Below are positions 53,513-62,746 of a DNA stretch of 64,000 nt, piece by piece (positions within the stretch are counted from its first letter, which is position 1; each line of letters starts with the position of its first letter). The notes beneath the pieces were generated by a model that was given only the letters and a program-made list of their open reading frames with translations, ran no database searches and had not been told where the DNA came from. The stretch is from Bradyrhizobium sp. NFR13 (GTDB lineage: Bacteria > Pseudomonadota > Alphaproteobacteria > Rhizobiales > Xanthobacteraceae). The stretch spans positions 1,054,001-1,118,000 of the forward strand of contig NZ_FOTP01000001.1 in NCBI RefSeq assembly GCF_900114605.1. The letters run 5' to 3'. The position numbers and the translations under genes are program-made.

Positions 53513-54235
53513 TCAGGCCGCGACCGTTGCCACGAATGCTGGGGGCGACTGCTCGTCCCAGGCAATATCCTGAGCCTTGAGGAAGTCATCCACCCGCCCG
53601 ATGTCGAGCCACATGCCGTTGTGCTTGAATACGTTCACGGGTACTTCTTCCTCGAGCATCTGGGCCATCAGATCATCGAAGCCGAATGGAACACCTGACG
53701 GAATGCGATCCAGCACCGAGGGATCCATGCAATAGATGCCCATGCTCACGAGATGCGACAGTTCAGGCTTCTCGCGGAATCCGGTGACGCATCCGCCCGT
53801 CTCGTCGATCACGCCAAAGTCCATCTTGGTAGGACGTGTTGCGGTGGCGATGGTAAGAGGACCTTGATGTCGTCGATGACAGCTCACGAACTGGCTGAGA
53901 TTCAGGTCCGTAAGCACATCGCCATTGAGAACCAGAAACGGCGTGTCGAGTTGTTCTCGCAGAAGGGACAGTGGCCCGATCGTTCCAAGCGGCTCCAACT
54001 CCTGCGTGTAAACAATCTGCATGTTCCACTGATTGCCGTCGCCGCACACGCTGCGAATAAGATGGCCTAAATATCCAGTCGTGATGAAGACTTCTCTGAT
54101 TCCGTTTCGTCGGAGCCATTTGAGCAGAAGTTCGAGAACGGGCCGCGATCCGATCGGCATGAGCGGCTTCGGCAAAATGGATGTATGCGGGCGCAGGCGC
54201 ATTCCCTTTCCGCCGCATTGAATGACAGCTTTCAT
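53513..54235 (-). CDS. Sugar nucleotidyltransferase (NTP_transferase family)
   Basis: 240 residues from ATG 54235, preceded by a strong AGGAGGA. The nucleotide-binding start QCGGKGMRLRPHTSILPKPLMPIG and the metal Asp in FLVLNGDVLTD are clear, and FREKPELSHLVSMGIY follows. Short proteins of this type couple NTP to a sugar-1-phosphate (mannose-, glucose- or legionaminic-type). No left-handed helix acyltransferase domain is fused. It is the first gene of the exopolysaccharide locus, 66 bp upstream of the aminotransferase gene. Confidence 0.88.
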   Translation of the reverse strand: MKAVIQCGGKGMRLRPHTSILPKPLMPIGSRPVLELLLKWLRRNGIREVFITTGYLGHLIRSVCGDGNQWNMQIVYTQELEPLGTIGPLSLLREQLDTPFLVLNGDVLTDLNLSQFVSCHRRHQGPLTIATATRPTKMDFGVIDETGGCVTGFREKPELSHLVSMGIYCMDPSVLDRIPSGVPFGFDDLMAQMLEEEVPVNVFKHNGMWLDIGRVDDFLKAQDIAWDEQSPPAFVATVAA

Positions 54236-54792
54236 ATTATCCTCCTGTGTTGCTGGAGCACGCAATCGTTCATCATATCAACGCGACAACCCGACCTGGC
54301 GCTGGTGGCCGAACCGGAATGGCATTGACGAGAAAGCTAGACGCTGACTATCAACACGTCTTCGTGCGTTTGCATGAGATGTCGCAAGGATAGTTGGATT
54401 TTACGTGAGCACATGCATTGAAGCGGCAATGCTGCAGCTCGCAGTAGCTGCCTGATGGTATGGGATAGACCAAACCCAACTTCGGCTGTCTCGCTGGCGT
54501 GGATATCGCGAGACAAGATTGACATCGTTGCGATTGGTATGACGACGACAGACGCAACGCGCCGACTCGTTAGCAAGCCTTTCAGAAGCTGGTGCCCGGT
54601 ATCCGTCACGCACGCGAGCGACGTTGCACTAACCGTTGTCGAAGATCGGTGGAACAACTTATTGAATCGCATCGCGACAGCACGCGTGATCAACGCATCA
54701 CGTATCTAAGCTTGATCGCTCATCGGCATGAGCGCGACCACCCGACAACCATCGGTCAGCGCGACTTGCTCGCCCACGTCAACAATCGTCGG
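54236..54792. other. Intergenic region upstream of the exopolysaccharide locus
   Basis: 557 bp that should hold the promoter of the upstream exopolysaccharide block. A 118-codon minus-strand frame at 54337-54693 exists but shows no recognisable fold or good ribosome site. The composition is lower in GC than the flanking genes. No repeats or insertion ends were recognised. Confidence 0.5.
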
Positions 54793-55710
54793 CTACTTAC
54801 CGATCCGAGCCGTGCCACAAATCTTTCGATTGATGCCCTTGCGGATCAGACCGTCGATGTGCGGGACCTCGACATGATCTGGCTCGTCGTTGATCACACT
54901 GAGAGGTACCGACGCCTCGATTGTTTTGATCTCGGAGATCATCGCAACAGGATTTGAAAGACGGCCGTTCGAATCGCCAACCAAAGGTGGAGAGTTGCTG
55001 TTCGCTGGCTCTGCCAGTGATCCGTTGTTCATCCCCCAAATCGCCGCCTGTGTCCGATTCTGAACCCGGAGCTTACGAAGGATCGCTTTGACGTGGACTT
55101 TTACAGTTGCCTCGGCGATATGGATCTTTCGTGCGATGCTCTTGTTGGAAGCGCCTTCGATCAGGCAGTGCAGAATTGATTTCTCCCGCGGAGAAAGCTG
55201 CGGCGCCATCGTACCTTCTGGAGCAATAAGAATTGCGTGTTTTTTGTTCTGGCCACGCGGCTCTGCCTCGCCTGAATGACTACCTTCAGGAGCAAGAACA
55301 GATGATAGAAATGCCGGAGGAAAGATAGTTTCACCCATCATGATCAGCTCGATGGATTTTATGAATACATCGCAGGTCATAACGTTGACAAAGTAACCGC
55401 TAGCACCTGCCCGAAACGCCGAAGCTAGTTCTTCCATTCGATAGTGATCGGCTACGATCGCGATCCGCCCGTCCGGATGGACATCTCTGAAAAGTTCGAT
55501 TTGTTCAATTGCGGCGTCAAAATCATCGCCGGTGTAGACAATAAGAAACAACGGTTGATGTGCTTGCAGTTGGCCCGGGAGCAAATCATCAACACTTGAT
55601 ACTGAGGCAAGGATACGAAAATTTGCTGAGCGTAAAATTCTGGCAAGCCCCTCTCTAAGTAGAATGCTTTTCCCAACAAGAATGGTCAAAAAAGATTGTT
55701 GCCTTCGCAT
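54793..55710 (-). CDS. NarL-type regulator with a degenerate receiver domain
   Basis: 305 residues from ATG 55710 (GGGAGA 5 nt upstream; the GTG at 55728 lacks a site). The N-terminal domain aligns with NarL-type receivers (ILLREGLARIL, FRAGASGYFVN, ELIMMGETIFPPAF). The acidic pair is replaced (LVGKS for LVDDH), the phospho-acceptor Asp is absent (LIVYTG), and the conserved Lys is Asn (YFVNVM). The LuxR HTH is intact: LSPREKSILHCLIEGASNKSIARKIHIAEATVKVHVKAILRKLRVQNRTQAAIW. A 75-residue C-terminal extension is unassigned. It faces the exopolysaccharide locus on the same strand and is a likely phosphorylation-independent regulator of it. Confidence 0.85.
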   Translation of the reverse strand: MRRQQSFLTILVGKSILLREGLARILRSANFRILASVSSVDDLLPGQLQAHQPLFLIVYTGDDFDAAIEQIELFRDVHPDGRIAIVADHYRMEELASAFRAGASGYFVNVMTCDVFIKSIELIMMGETIFPPAFLSSVLAPEGSHSGEAEPRGQNKKHAILIAPEGTMAPQLSPREKSILHCLIEGASNKSIARKIHIAEATVKVHVKAILRKLRVQNRTQAAIWGMNNGSLAEPANSNSPPLVGDSNGRLSNPVAMISEIKTIEASVPLSVINDEPDHVEVPHIDGLIRKGINRKICGTARIGK

Positions 55711-56233
55711 AGCGCTCTCCCACCACACGCAAACTGATACTAAAAAACGGAGCGATTGAAATTCAGCTCCTTCTTGGCGATCTATCGGCGGTTAAGCACC
55801 GCTTCTTCGGCAGAAGTTTTGGTATTGAAATATTCCTAGTCGGCAAGAAACTCTGGCTTTTGGAAAGCATTTGATGGTCGATTTTAGGAAGCCCCCTGTC
55901 GGTTTGCGACCATTTTATGAATGTTAGATGCGAATTCCCGATCTCCCTATATACCTTTAGTTATAGGCGATGGACCGGTACTGAGGGATGTCGTTCATAA
56001 TAGTAAACGGGGAAATCACCGCAGACTCCGCAATAGGAGTGCGTGCTTCGTCATATGTAGCATCCATCCTTGAGTGACAATTTCAAACATGGGCACCCGA
56101 AGTTGTGGTGCCTTTTCATTGTTGCGCTGCGATGTAGCGCAACAAATTTGAGCCTCCGGAAAATTAGGTTAAGAAGGAAATATCCGGGGTAGCCTGGAGT
56201 TTAAGTTTTGGGGGGCGAGGCTGAGGACCGCCC
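55711..56233. other. AT-rich divergent promoter region between two NarL-type regulators
   Basis: 523 bp, clearly the most AT-rich stretch of the window. It carries the divergent promoters of the genes at 54793 and 56234, and the inverted repeat at 56121-56143. No coding frame of note. Confidence 0.6.
56121..56143. promoter_or_regulatory. Inverted repeat GTTGCGCT-N7-AGCGCAAC upstream of a NarL-type gene
   Basis: Perfect 8-bp arms with a 7-nt spacer, 90 bp before ATG 56234 and followed by AAATTTG. It could be a dimer operator or a leader hairpin. Confidence 0.5.
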
Positions 56234-56917
56234 ATGAGCTGCACCAGCGTAGTGATCGCAGACCGCCATCCAGTGGTTCTGCAAGGTTTGACGAGTGTGC
56301 TTGAAGCGCAAAACGGCTTCAAGGTAGTCGCATGCTGCAGCAATGGCATGAGCTGCATCGAAGCGATCCGAAATTTGACGCCGGACATCGCCGTTATCGA
56401 CATCGCAATGCCAGGCCTGACTGGGCTGGAAATCATTACCATCGCCAATTCCGAGGGGCTTGCAACGCGGGTCGTCTTTTTCAGCGCCATGGTTGAAGAT
56501 CGCCAACTGGCTCTATCGGCCGCGGCTGGCGCCTACGGTGTCATCCTGAAGGACGTGCCGCTCGAAACCCTGGTGCAATCCTTGCGGGAGATCGCGACTG
56601 GTCAAAGGCTATTGCCGCTCCCCTCGGTCAATCACGTTATACCTTCCGAGCAAAAGAGTATCGCGATCGCGGAGAGCGTGCTGACGGCGCTGACAGAGCG
56701 CGAGCGTCAGATCATGCGCCTGGTCTCTGAAGGGTTGTCTAACAAGCAAATTGGGCGCCGGCTGAATATTGCTGATGGGACCATCAAGCAGCATCTCCAT
56801 CACATCTATCAGAAGCTTGAAATCAGCAACCGGACAGTGCTCGCAGCGCTTGCTATATCCCACCACGAACGTGGGGGCTTTCTTGAGGATCGGGCTCTGT
56901 CAGTTCATTGTGATTGA
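56234..56917 (+). CDS. NarL/FixJ-type response regulator
   Basis: 227 residues from ATG 56234, with GAGGA 7 nt upstream. The receiver keeps the key residues: VVIADRHPVVLQGL, phospho-acceptor Asp in IAVIDIAMPGLTG, Ser in VVFFSAM and Lys in VILKDVP. The LuxR HTH reads LTERERQIMRLVSEGLSNKQIGRRLNIADGTIKQHLHHIYQKLEISNRTVLAALA. No kinase gene is adjacent. It is divergent from the degenerate-receiver regulator, so the two may form a regulatory pair for the exopolysaccharide locus. Confidence 0.9.
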   Translation: MSCTSVVIADRHPVVLQGLTSVLEAQNGFKVVACCSNGMSCIEAIRNLTPDIAVIDIAMPGLTGLEIITIANSEGLATRVVFFSAMVEDRQLALSAAAGAYGVILKDVPLETLVQSLREIATGQRLLPLPSVNHVIPSEQKSIAIAESVLTALTERERQIMRLVSEGLSNKQIGRRLNIADGTIKQHLHHIYQKLEISNRTVLAALAISHHERGGFLEDRALSVHCD

Positions 56918-57076
56918 GCCTCCGCAGCAGCGCACTGAGCCGTGCGCCACTTCCCGGCTGATATGGGAGCTAATCGGCGCACAAGCCTGGTCGGCGACAC
57001 CCACCTCACTCACCAAGGCGGTAACCGAAAGGACCCTGATGCGCGGCTTCAACACCGTGCGCAACATCGGTCGGCT

Positions 57077-58069
57077 TCAGAAAATCGCTGGGGAACCTGC
57101 ATTGCCAGTTGCGCGGCGCCATGCCCCCGGCGGCAGTCCAGTCGCAGCGGAGAAGACGCGGGTGAAGTGACTTTGATCGGCAAAGCCGCAAGCCAGTGCG
57201 ACATCGGCCAATGGCATATCGCTCTTCATCAGAAGACCTCGGGCCTGCTCGACGCGCTGCGACAGGATCCACTGGTGGGGCGCCTTGCCCGTCGCCTTCT
57301 TGAAGCCGCGGATGAAATAGCCGCGCGACAATCCACAGGCCTGGGCAACGTCAGCAACGCGCACATTGCCGGTAACGTTGCTGCTCAGCATTTCGACAGC
57401 GAGCGCCAGTTGCGGCCGCGATAGCGCCGCGCCTTGCGACGCGGATTCGAGACTGGTCGCATTGTTGTACCGCTCGATCAGATGAATGCCGATCGTCGTT
57501 CCGAGCTGATCGAGGAACAACGGACTCGCCTCGCTACTCTTCTGCAGCAGGGGCTCGACCACGCTGACGAGCCGCAACAGAACGGGATCGGTGTCACCGG
57601 CGTGGCACGCAAGGTCGACCGTACCGCGCAACCCGTGCTCCTGCGCCAGTTCGATCAGGAACGGCCGCGATACCTCCATCAGGAGGAAATCGAACGCACC
57701 GCGCAGATCGGCACGATAGTCATCCGCGAGGTTGCGAATATAGATCGAGCCTTCCTCGAACTCATGACCCGTGGCGTGATGCTCGTGGAAAATACGCCGC
57801 CGATGACCACGGCCTTGCGAGATGCCGATCAGGAAACCGCGATCGTCGGCTGCGGTCGAGACCTGACCGAGATGCGGATCGTCGCTCCCTTTGCGGAAAA
57901 ACTTGATCCCGGCGCCGCGCAGCTCCTGATCCTTGTGGAGCTTGCTGGCAGGACAACCAAACAGGTCGATCGTCGGTGCTTTCGGCTTGGCCAGGATTTG
58001 CTGCCGCTCCGGCATGTGGACGGATCCCGCATATGGTGCACGGTCGGGAATTCGGGTATCCGCCATCAT
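57077..58069 (-). CDS. AraC-family transcriptional regulator
   Basis: About 330 residues from ATG 58069; an upstream ATG at 58180 would add 37 residues with no clear ribosome site. The C-terminal two-HTH domain reads VRVADVAQACGLSRGYFIRGFKKATGKAPHQWI and MPLADVALACGFADQSHFTRVFSAATGLPPGAWRR. The N-terminal domain is a divergent ligand or cupin-like region (SIYIRNLADDYRADLRGAFDFLLMEVSRPFLIEL). Targets are unknown. It is 198 bp from the two-component genes that follow on the same strand. Confidence 0.87.
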   Translation of the reverse strand: MMADTRIPDRAPYAGSVHMPERQQILAKPKAPTIDLFGCPASKLHKDQELRGAGIKFFRKGSDDPHLGQVSTAADDRGFLIGISQGRGHRRRIFHEHHATGHEFEEGSIYIRNLADDYRADLRGAFDFLLMEVSRPFLIELAQEHGLRGTVDLACHAGDTDPVLLRLVSVVEPLLQKSSEASPLFLDQLGTTIGIHLIERYNNATSLESASQGAALSRPQLALAVEMLSSNVTGNVRVADVAQACGLSRGYFIRGFKKATGKAPHQWILSQRVEQARGLLMKSDMPLADVALACGFADQSHFTRVFSAATGLPPGAWRRATGNAGSPAIF

Positions 58070-58267
58070 ATACCGCCATTGCTGCACGCCACAGATCGTC
58101 TGGGCGCTCTCGTGCGCCCGCCGAACCACCGCAGGTTTCCGTTCAGCCACACACATCGTTGTGCGTCGCCGCCGCTCCATGATTCCAGAATGCGGAATTG
58201 TATGCGGACAGACAATTGGAGCATGGTGGAGACTGACTAGACCTTGGTCTAGGCGAGCGAGGGCGGC

Positions 58268-58891
58268 TCAAATCCCCAACCGGTCGGCCATGCGCACGAT
58301 GTCAGCGAGCGAGTTCGCCCGCATCTTGCGCATCATCGTGCCGCGGTGGAGCTTGATCGTGGCCTCGCTCAGGTCCAGCGCAGCCGCAATCTGCTTGTTC
58401 ATCAAGCCGGCGGCGACATGCACGAACACCTCGCGCTCCCTGACCGTCAACGTCTCGAAATCCGCCCTGAGGCCAGCGATTTTCTCGGCCGCCTGCTTCA
58501 TTGCACAGTCGCGCTTCACAGCCGCCTCAACCGCAGCGAGAAGATCCATCGCGCGAACGGGCTTGGTCAAGAATTCGATAGCGCCGGCCTTCATCGCCCG
58601 CACCGACATCGGCACATCGGCAAAGCCGCTAATCACGATCACTGGCGTCGTGACATGCAGGGCAGCCAGATCATCAAGGAAATCGAGGCCGTTACGGCCA
58701 GGTAAATGCACGTCGAGAACGATGCAGCCGAATTTGTCCCTGTCATCCTTCGCCAGAAACTCGTGCGCCGAGGCAAAGCACTCGACCTGAAGACCGACTG
58801 AGCGCAGCATGCCGTCCAAGGCCTCGCGAATACCCTGGTCATCGTCGATGACGGCGACAACGGCCGCAACCTTTTCTGCATGTGCGATCAC
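58268..58891 (-). CDS. FixJ-type response regulator (receiver + LuxR HTH)
   Basis: 207 residues from GTG 58891, which overlaps the stop of the kinase gene (GTGA). The receiver has VIDDDQGIREAL, D60 in IVLDVHLPG, ISGFADVPMSVRAMKAGA and FLTKPV. The HTH is LTVREREVFVHVAAGLMNKQIAAALDLSEATIKLHRGTMMRKM. It is closely related to the regulator at 10242-10883, down to the VPMSVRAMKAGA and HRG.MM.KM segments, so cross-talk is possible. It is the output of the three-gene phosphorelay encoded upstream. Confidence 0.92.
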   Translation of the reverse strand: MIAHAEKVAAVVAVIDDDQGIREALDGMLRSVGLQVECFASAHEFLAKDDRDKFGCIVLDVHLPGRNGLDFLDDLAALHVTTPVIVISGFADVPMSVRAMKAGAIEFLTKPVRAMDLLAAVEAAVKRDCAMKQAAEKIAGLRADFETLTVREREVFVHVAAGLMNKQIAAALDLSEATIKLHRGTMMRKMRANSLADIVRMADRLGI

Positions 58892-60030
58892 GGCGCTACC
58901 TGCAGCATACGTGGCGGCAGCGTGAAGCGAAAGCACGTGCCGGTGGGCACGCGTGGCTCCGCCCAGAGCCTTCCGCCATGGGCATCGAGAATGGAACGGC
59001 AGATCGACAGCCCCATACCAATGCCATCCCGCTTGGTCGTGAAGAACGGATTGAAGATCACATCAAGATGATCGGGGTCGATACCCACTCCGGCATCTTC
59101 GACGGTGACGCAGACCTCTCCCAATGGGTCCATCGCCGACACCACCGTCACGCGTCGCTGCTGCGTCCCCGATGCATTGATGGCGTCTGCAGCGTTCGAT
59201 ACGAGGTTCAACATCACCTGTTGCAGCTGCACCCGATCACCAACGATCGACGGCTGGCCGGGCTGAAGATAGACGTCTAGCGCAATCCCTTGCCGCGACA
59301 GTTCCGGCTGTACGATCGAGAGGACGCTTTCGATCATCTCGTTCAGGTCGTGCTCTTCGAACACTACTGGCGCGTTGCGCGCAATCGCACGGACGCGCTG
59401 GATGATCGCTCCGGCGCGATGCCCCTCCGCGATGGCCCGCTCGGCAGCGGCGCGGGCCTCGCCGACATTGGCCTTCTCGCCCTTGAGCCATTGCACGCAG
59501 GCCTCGGCATTCATGACAACGGCCATCAGCGGCTGATTGACTTCATGCGCAATGGACGCGGTGAGCTGCCCCATCGTGGTGATCCGTGACATGCGCGCCA
59601 GTTCCGCCTGCGCGACCTGAAGCGCCGCCGTGCTCTCGCGCAGCTTGCGGTCGGCACGGTCCTTGTACAGGGCCATTTCGATCACGGTGCGCAGTTGCAG
59701 ATCCTCGAACGGTTTGAGCAGGTAACCAAATGGCTCGGCCTCACTGGCCCGCCTGATCGTCTCGTCATCGGCATAGGCCGTGAGGAATACCACCGGGATC
59801 TGGCATCTGGCACGGATGTGGCGGGCGGCATCGATGCCGTCTATCTCGCCTTCCAGACGGATGTCCATCAGCACCAGATCGGGGCGATTGCTGATGGCAA
59901 GCTCAACGGCTGCCTCGCCGCGGGCGGTCACCCCGATCACGGAATGGCCGATCCGGCCGAGTTGCTCACCGATATCGCGGGCGACGATGCGATCGTCCTC
60001 AACGACCATGACGCGGGCGCGCGTTGTCAT
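58888..60030 (-). CDS. Receiver-histidine kinase hybrid (receiver first)
   Basis: 380 residues. An N-terminal receiver (VVEDDRIVARDIGEQL, D56 in LVLMDIRLEG, FLTAYADDETIRRA, LLKPFED) is followed directly by a HisKA domain with H162 in ASIAHEVNQPLMA and a HATPase_c domain (LNLVSNAADAIN, DAGVGIDP, FFTTKRDGIGMGLSICRS). No membrane helix. A receiver ahead of a kinase lets phosphorylation from the GAF-HWE kinase gate this kinase's activity. Its kinase core is paralogous to that of the 8702-10249 protein. Overlaps both neighbours by 4 bp. Confidence 0.92.
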   Translation of the reverse strand: MTTRARVMVVEDDRIVARDIGEQLGRIGHSVIGVTARGEAAVELAISNRPDLVLMDIRLEGEIDGIDAARHIRARCQIPVVFLTAYADDETIRRASEAEPFGYLLKPFEDLQLRTVIEMALYKDRADRKLRESTAALQVAQAELARMSRITTMGQLTASIAHEVNQPLMAVVMNAEACVQWLKGEKANVGEARAAAERAIAEGHRAGAIIQRVRAIARNAPVVFEEHDLNEMIESVLSIVQPELSRQGIALDVYLQPGQPSIVGDRVQLQQVMLNLVSNAADAINASGTQQRRVTVVSAMDPLGEVCVTVEDAGVGIDPDHLDVIFNPFFTTKRDGIGMGLSICRSILDAHGGRLWAEPRVPTGTCFRFTLPPRMLQVAP

Positions 60031-61181
60031 GGCGCGAGCCTCGCGCTACGACCAGCCTGGAATGTAAGGGTGCAAGTCGTACCGCCGGTGCGATCGACAG
60101 AGAACGCGCCATGCAACTGCTCGACCAGATCGCGCACCAGCTGCAAGCCAAGTGATCTGGTTTCGATGAAGTCGAACTGTTCGGGCATCCCGATGCCGTC
60201 ATCCGCGACGGTCAGAATACATGTTCCGTCGTCGCTGCGGCCGAACGTGACCTTGATATAGCCAGTGCGCTCGCCAGGAAAGGCGTGTTTGAACGCATTG
60301 GACACGAGCTCGTTGATGACGAGGCCGCATGACACGGCGCGGTCCATGTCCAGCGTGACGTCATCGCTCTCAGCCGTGATCTCGACGCGAGCCCGCCCGT
60401 AGGCGCGGCGCAGATGCGTGCACAGACTGAGCACGTGGGCTTGCATCTCGATCTCGGCGAAATTGCCGGCGCGATAAAGATTTTCATGCACCAGCGCCAT
60501 CGACCGCACGCGGTTGCGGCTGTCCGCAAACAGCGCCGCGGTGATCGGGTCAGTGATGCGCGATGCCTGCAGATTCAGGAGACTGCTGATGAGCTGCAGG
60601 TTGTTCTTGACGCGGTGATGCACTTCCTTGAGCAGCGCTTCCTTTTCGTTCAGCGATGCTTCTAGCCTTTCCCGCGCAGCGTTTCCCGTTGTGATGTCCA
60701 TCATTGCGCGCCGCAGTTCGAGCTGATTCATGATCTGCCGCGCGAGCGCCTGTAGCGTGAAGCGCTGACGGGCCGAGAGACCATCCGGGCGCGGTGTATG
60801 GTCAAGCACACAGACGGTGCCGATCGGCAGGCCGTTTTGCGTTTCCAGCAAAGCACCCGCGTAGAAGCGCAGCTTTGGACCGCCGCTCACCAGCGGATTG
60901 TCCTGGAAGCGCGTATCCGAGGAGAGATCGGGGACCACAAACAAATCGGTCTGGCGGATCGCCTGCGCACAGATCGAATGATCCAGCGATAGTTCCCGGT
61001 CGCCGTGCGCGATGCCGGTCAATGTCCAGTGCCGGTCGCCATCAATCAGATTGATGGCCGCGATCGGCGCATCGCAGATATCCGACGCGATCTGCACGAA
61101 GTCCGCGAAATCCACATCAGATGCAGAATCGAGAATATCGTATCGATGCAAGGCCGCGATGCGATCGCGTTCATTCCACAT
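60027..61181 (-). CDS. GAF-domain HWE/HisKA_2 sensor histidine kinase
   Basis: 384 residues from ATG 61181 (GTG 61190 possible). An N-terminal GAF domain (about 25-155: IASDICDAPIAAINLIDGDRHW, LDHSICAQAI, FYAGALLETQNGLPIGTVCVLD) precedes the HisKA_2 dimerisation motif EALLKEVHHRVKNNLQLISSLLNLQ (His188/189) and an HWE-type ATPase (VINELVSNAFKHAF, VADDGIGMPE, SLGLQLVRDLVEQL). It is soluble and probably senses a small molecule or redox state. It should phosphorylate the receiver of the downstream kinase. First gene of the relay. Confidence 0.92.
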   Translation of the reverse strand: MWNERDRIAALHRYDILDSASDVDFADFVQIASDICDAPIAAINLIDGDRHWTLTGIAHGDRELSLDHSICAQAIRQTDLFVVPDLSSDTRFQDNPLVSGGPKLRFYAGALLETQNGLPIGTVCVLDHTPRPDGLSARQRFTLQALARQIMNQLELRRAMMDITTGNAARERLEASLNEKEALLKEVHHRVKNNLQLISSLLNLQASRITDPITAALFADSRNRVRSMALVHENLYRAGNFAEIEMQAHVLSLCTHLRRAYGRARVEITAESDDVTLDMDRAVSCGLVINELVSNAFKHAFPGERTGYIKVTFGRSDDGTCILTVADDGIGMPEQFDFIETRSLGLQLVRDLVEQLHGAFSVDRTGGTTCTLTFQAGRSARLAP

Positions 61182-61309
61182 GTCAGCCACTTATGTCGGC
61201 GTCATCCGAACCATCACACCAAACAGGATCAATGGCAGGTGGTCACGTAACCTATTCTGCCGCGGTGCAAAATGAAACCACGCCGTAACGCGGTCGCCGG
61301 AGCGCCCGC

Positions 61310-62746
61310 CTACCACCCATATTTGAGCTCCAGGCCGAGATAGTTGCTGTCATGGCCGCCAGCATTCCGCACGGTATCGCCAATGGCATAATGCACCGCC
61401 TCGACGGCTCCGGTCAGGTTGGCGTTGAAGACGTAATCCGCCCGAAGCTGCGAATAGACCCCGGTCCAGCGACTGCCCTGCCCGGCCGTGCCTGCAATGG
61501 CAACATTGGGCTGAACATAGACGGCATCGGCGGCCGTCTGACGCCACTGCATGCCGACCCCGGCGGTCACCGTCAGATTAGCGATGGGCTTCACCGTCAG
61601 TGTCGGCTTCAGATGGATCAGGTTGGCGTAACCGGTATAGCCGGCCAGCGAGAAATAGTAGCCGTTCGGGAATAGCGGATTGAACGTTCCGATCGTGTTG
61701 TCGCCCGCACGCCCGTCGCCTGACGCCGCATCCGCCTGCAGGCCGATCCTCGGCGTCCATGCAATGCTAGAGAATGTGTAGCCGGTACGGCCGCCCAACG
61801 CCCAGGCTTCGATATCCTTGGGGCCGACATGACCGGTCTGCCCCATCGCCTCGAGATCCCAATCGAAGCCATTGGCATTGCCGGCAAAGCGGACGTCGAA
61901 GATATGCCGGGACTCTTCACCCAGCGCGTCGAGATAGCGCGCAGACGACCGCTCGAACAGCGAGTAGTAGCCAGAGAGTTCGTTGTCGCCAAAGACCTTG
62001 CGTTCGATGCGCGCGGTGCTGAAGCGGAAATTCTGACCGGAGAAGTCGTCGAACACATCGCCAAAGCGGTATTGCACCGGCTGGCTAACAAAACCGATGA
62101 AACGCCACAGTCCGGTCTCGTAATCCGCCCACACCGCATCGAATGACTGCCGGACATTCGGTCCGTCGCGCGACGATACGAAGCGCTGCAGATCGAAGGC
62201 AAAATCCTGCCGGCCGACACGGGCCTTGAAGATGCCGTCCCCCAGCGCGCCGCTATAGGCGATGAAGGCCAGTCTCAGGTCGAGCTGGTTTTGATCGACC
62301 GGCGAGATACTCGCCTTGTCGATGGTTCGCACGTCCTCGAGCTGGGTGAAGATCTGCCAGTTCTCGTTCAGCCGGATATCGACATGCATCTGCAGCCGCT
62401 GCAGCAGATAGGAATCGCCACGCGTATTTCCGACGCCGAAATTCGGCGCGTCGTTGAACTCGAACCGCTCGCGCAGATTGGCACCGAACGAGATATAGCT
62501 TTTCGGATCGGTGACGAAGAGCGGGATGTATTTCAGCGCGTCGAACGGCTCGGTCCGCAGCGCCGGATTGGCGAGCGCGGACCAGTCTTCCTGCCAGCGA
62601 TTGGTGAGAATCTTCGGGCGCGCCGGCGGCGACGCGGCGTCTTCAGCACGCACAGGCGAGAGCAACGCGGCAACCACACTGAAAGCAAGTGCAGTCGCCG
62701 CTGCCCGTCTTCTATTTGCTGATGGTGGAGTGAATCTCGGCAACAT
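61310..62746 (-). CDS. Outer-membrane porin of the alginate-export family
   Basis: 478 residues. A signal peptide (AAATALAFSVVAALLSPVRAE) is followed by an alginate_exp-type beta-barrel: WQEDWSALANPALR, FDALKYIPL, YISFGANLRERFEFNDAPNFG, LQRLQMHVDIRLNENWQIFTQLED, ARVGRQDFAFDLQRFVSSRDGPNVRQSFDA and a C-terminal aromatic end LGLELKYGW. Such porins pass anionic oligosaccharides, aromatic acids or other solutes. In Bradyrhizobium-type genomes many members lie outside alginate clusters, so the substrate is open. It overlaps the VOC gene by 35 bp. Confidence 0.87.
   Translation of the reverse strand: MLPRFTPPSANRRRAAATALAFSVVAALLSPVRAEDAASPPARPKILTNRWQEDWSALANPALRTEPFDALKYIPLFVTDPKSYISFGANLRERFEFNDAPNFGVGNTRGDSYLLQRLQMHVDIRLNENWQIFTQLEDVRTIDKASISPVDQNQLDLRLAFIAYSGALGDGIFKARVGRQDFAFDLQRFVSSRDGPNVRQSFDAVWADYETGLWRFIGFVSQPVQYRFGDVFDDFSGQNFRFSTARIERKVFGDNELSGYYSLFERSSARYLDALGEESRHIFDVRFAGNANGFDWDLEAMGQTGHVGPKDIEAWALGGRTGYTFSSIAWTPRIGLQADAASGDGRAGDNTIGTFNPLFPNGYYFSLAGYTGYANLIHLKPTLTVKPIANLTVTAGVGMQWRQTAADAVYVQPNVAIAGTAGQGSRWTGVYSQLRADYVFNANLTGAVEAVHYAIGDTVRNAGGHDSNYLGLELKYGW

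Noticed and set aside
54337-54693. 118-codon minus-strand frame between the nucleotidyltransferase and NarL-type genes
   Set aside because: No ribosome site, no fold or motif, and competing frames on the other strand; kept only as part of the intergenic description.
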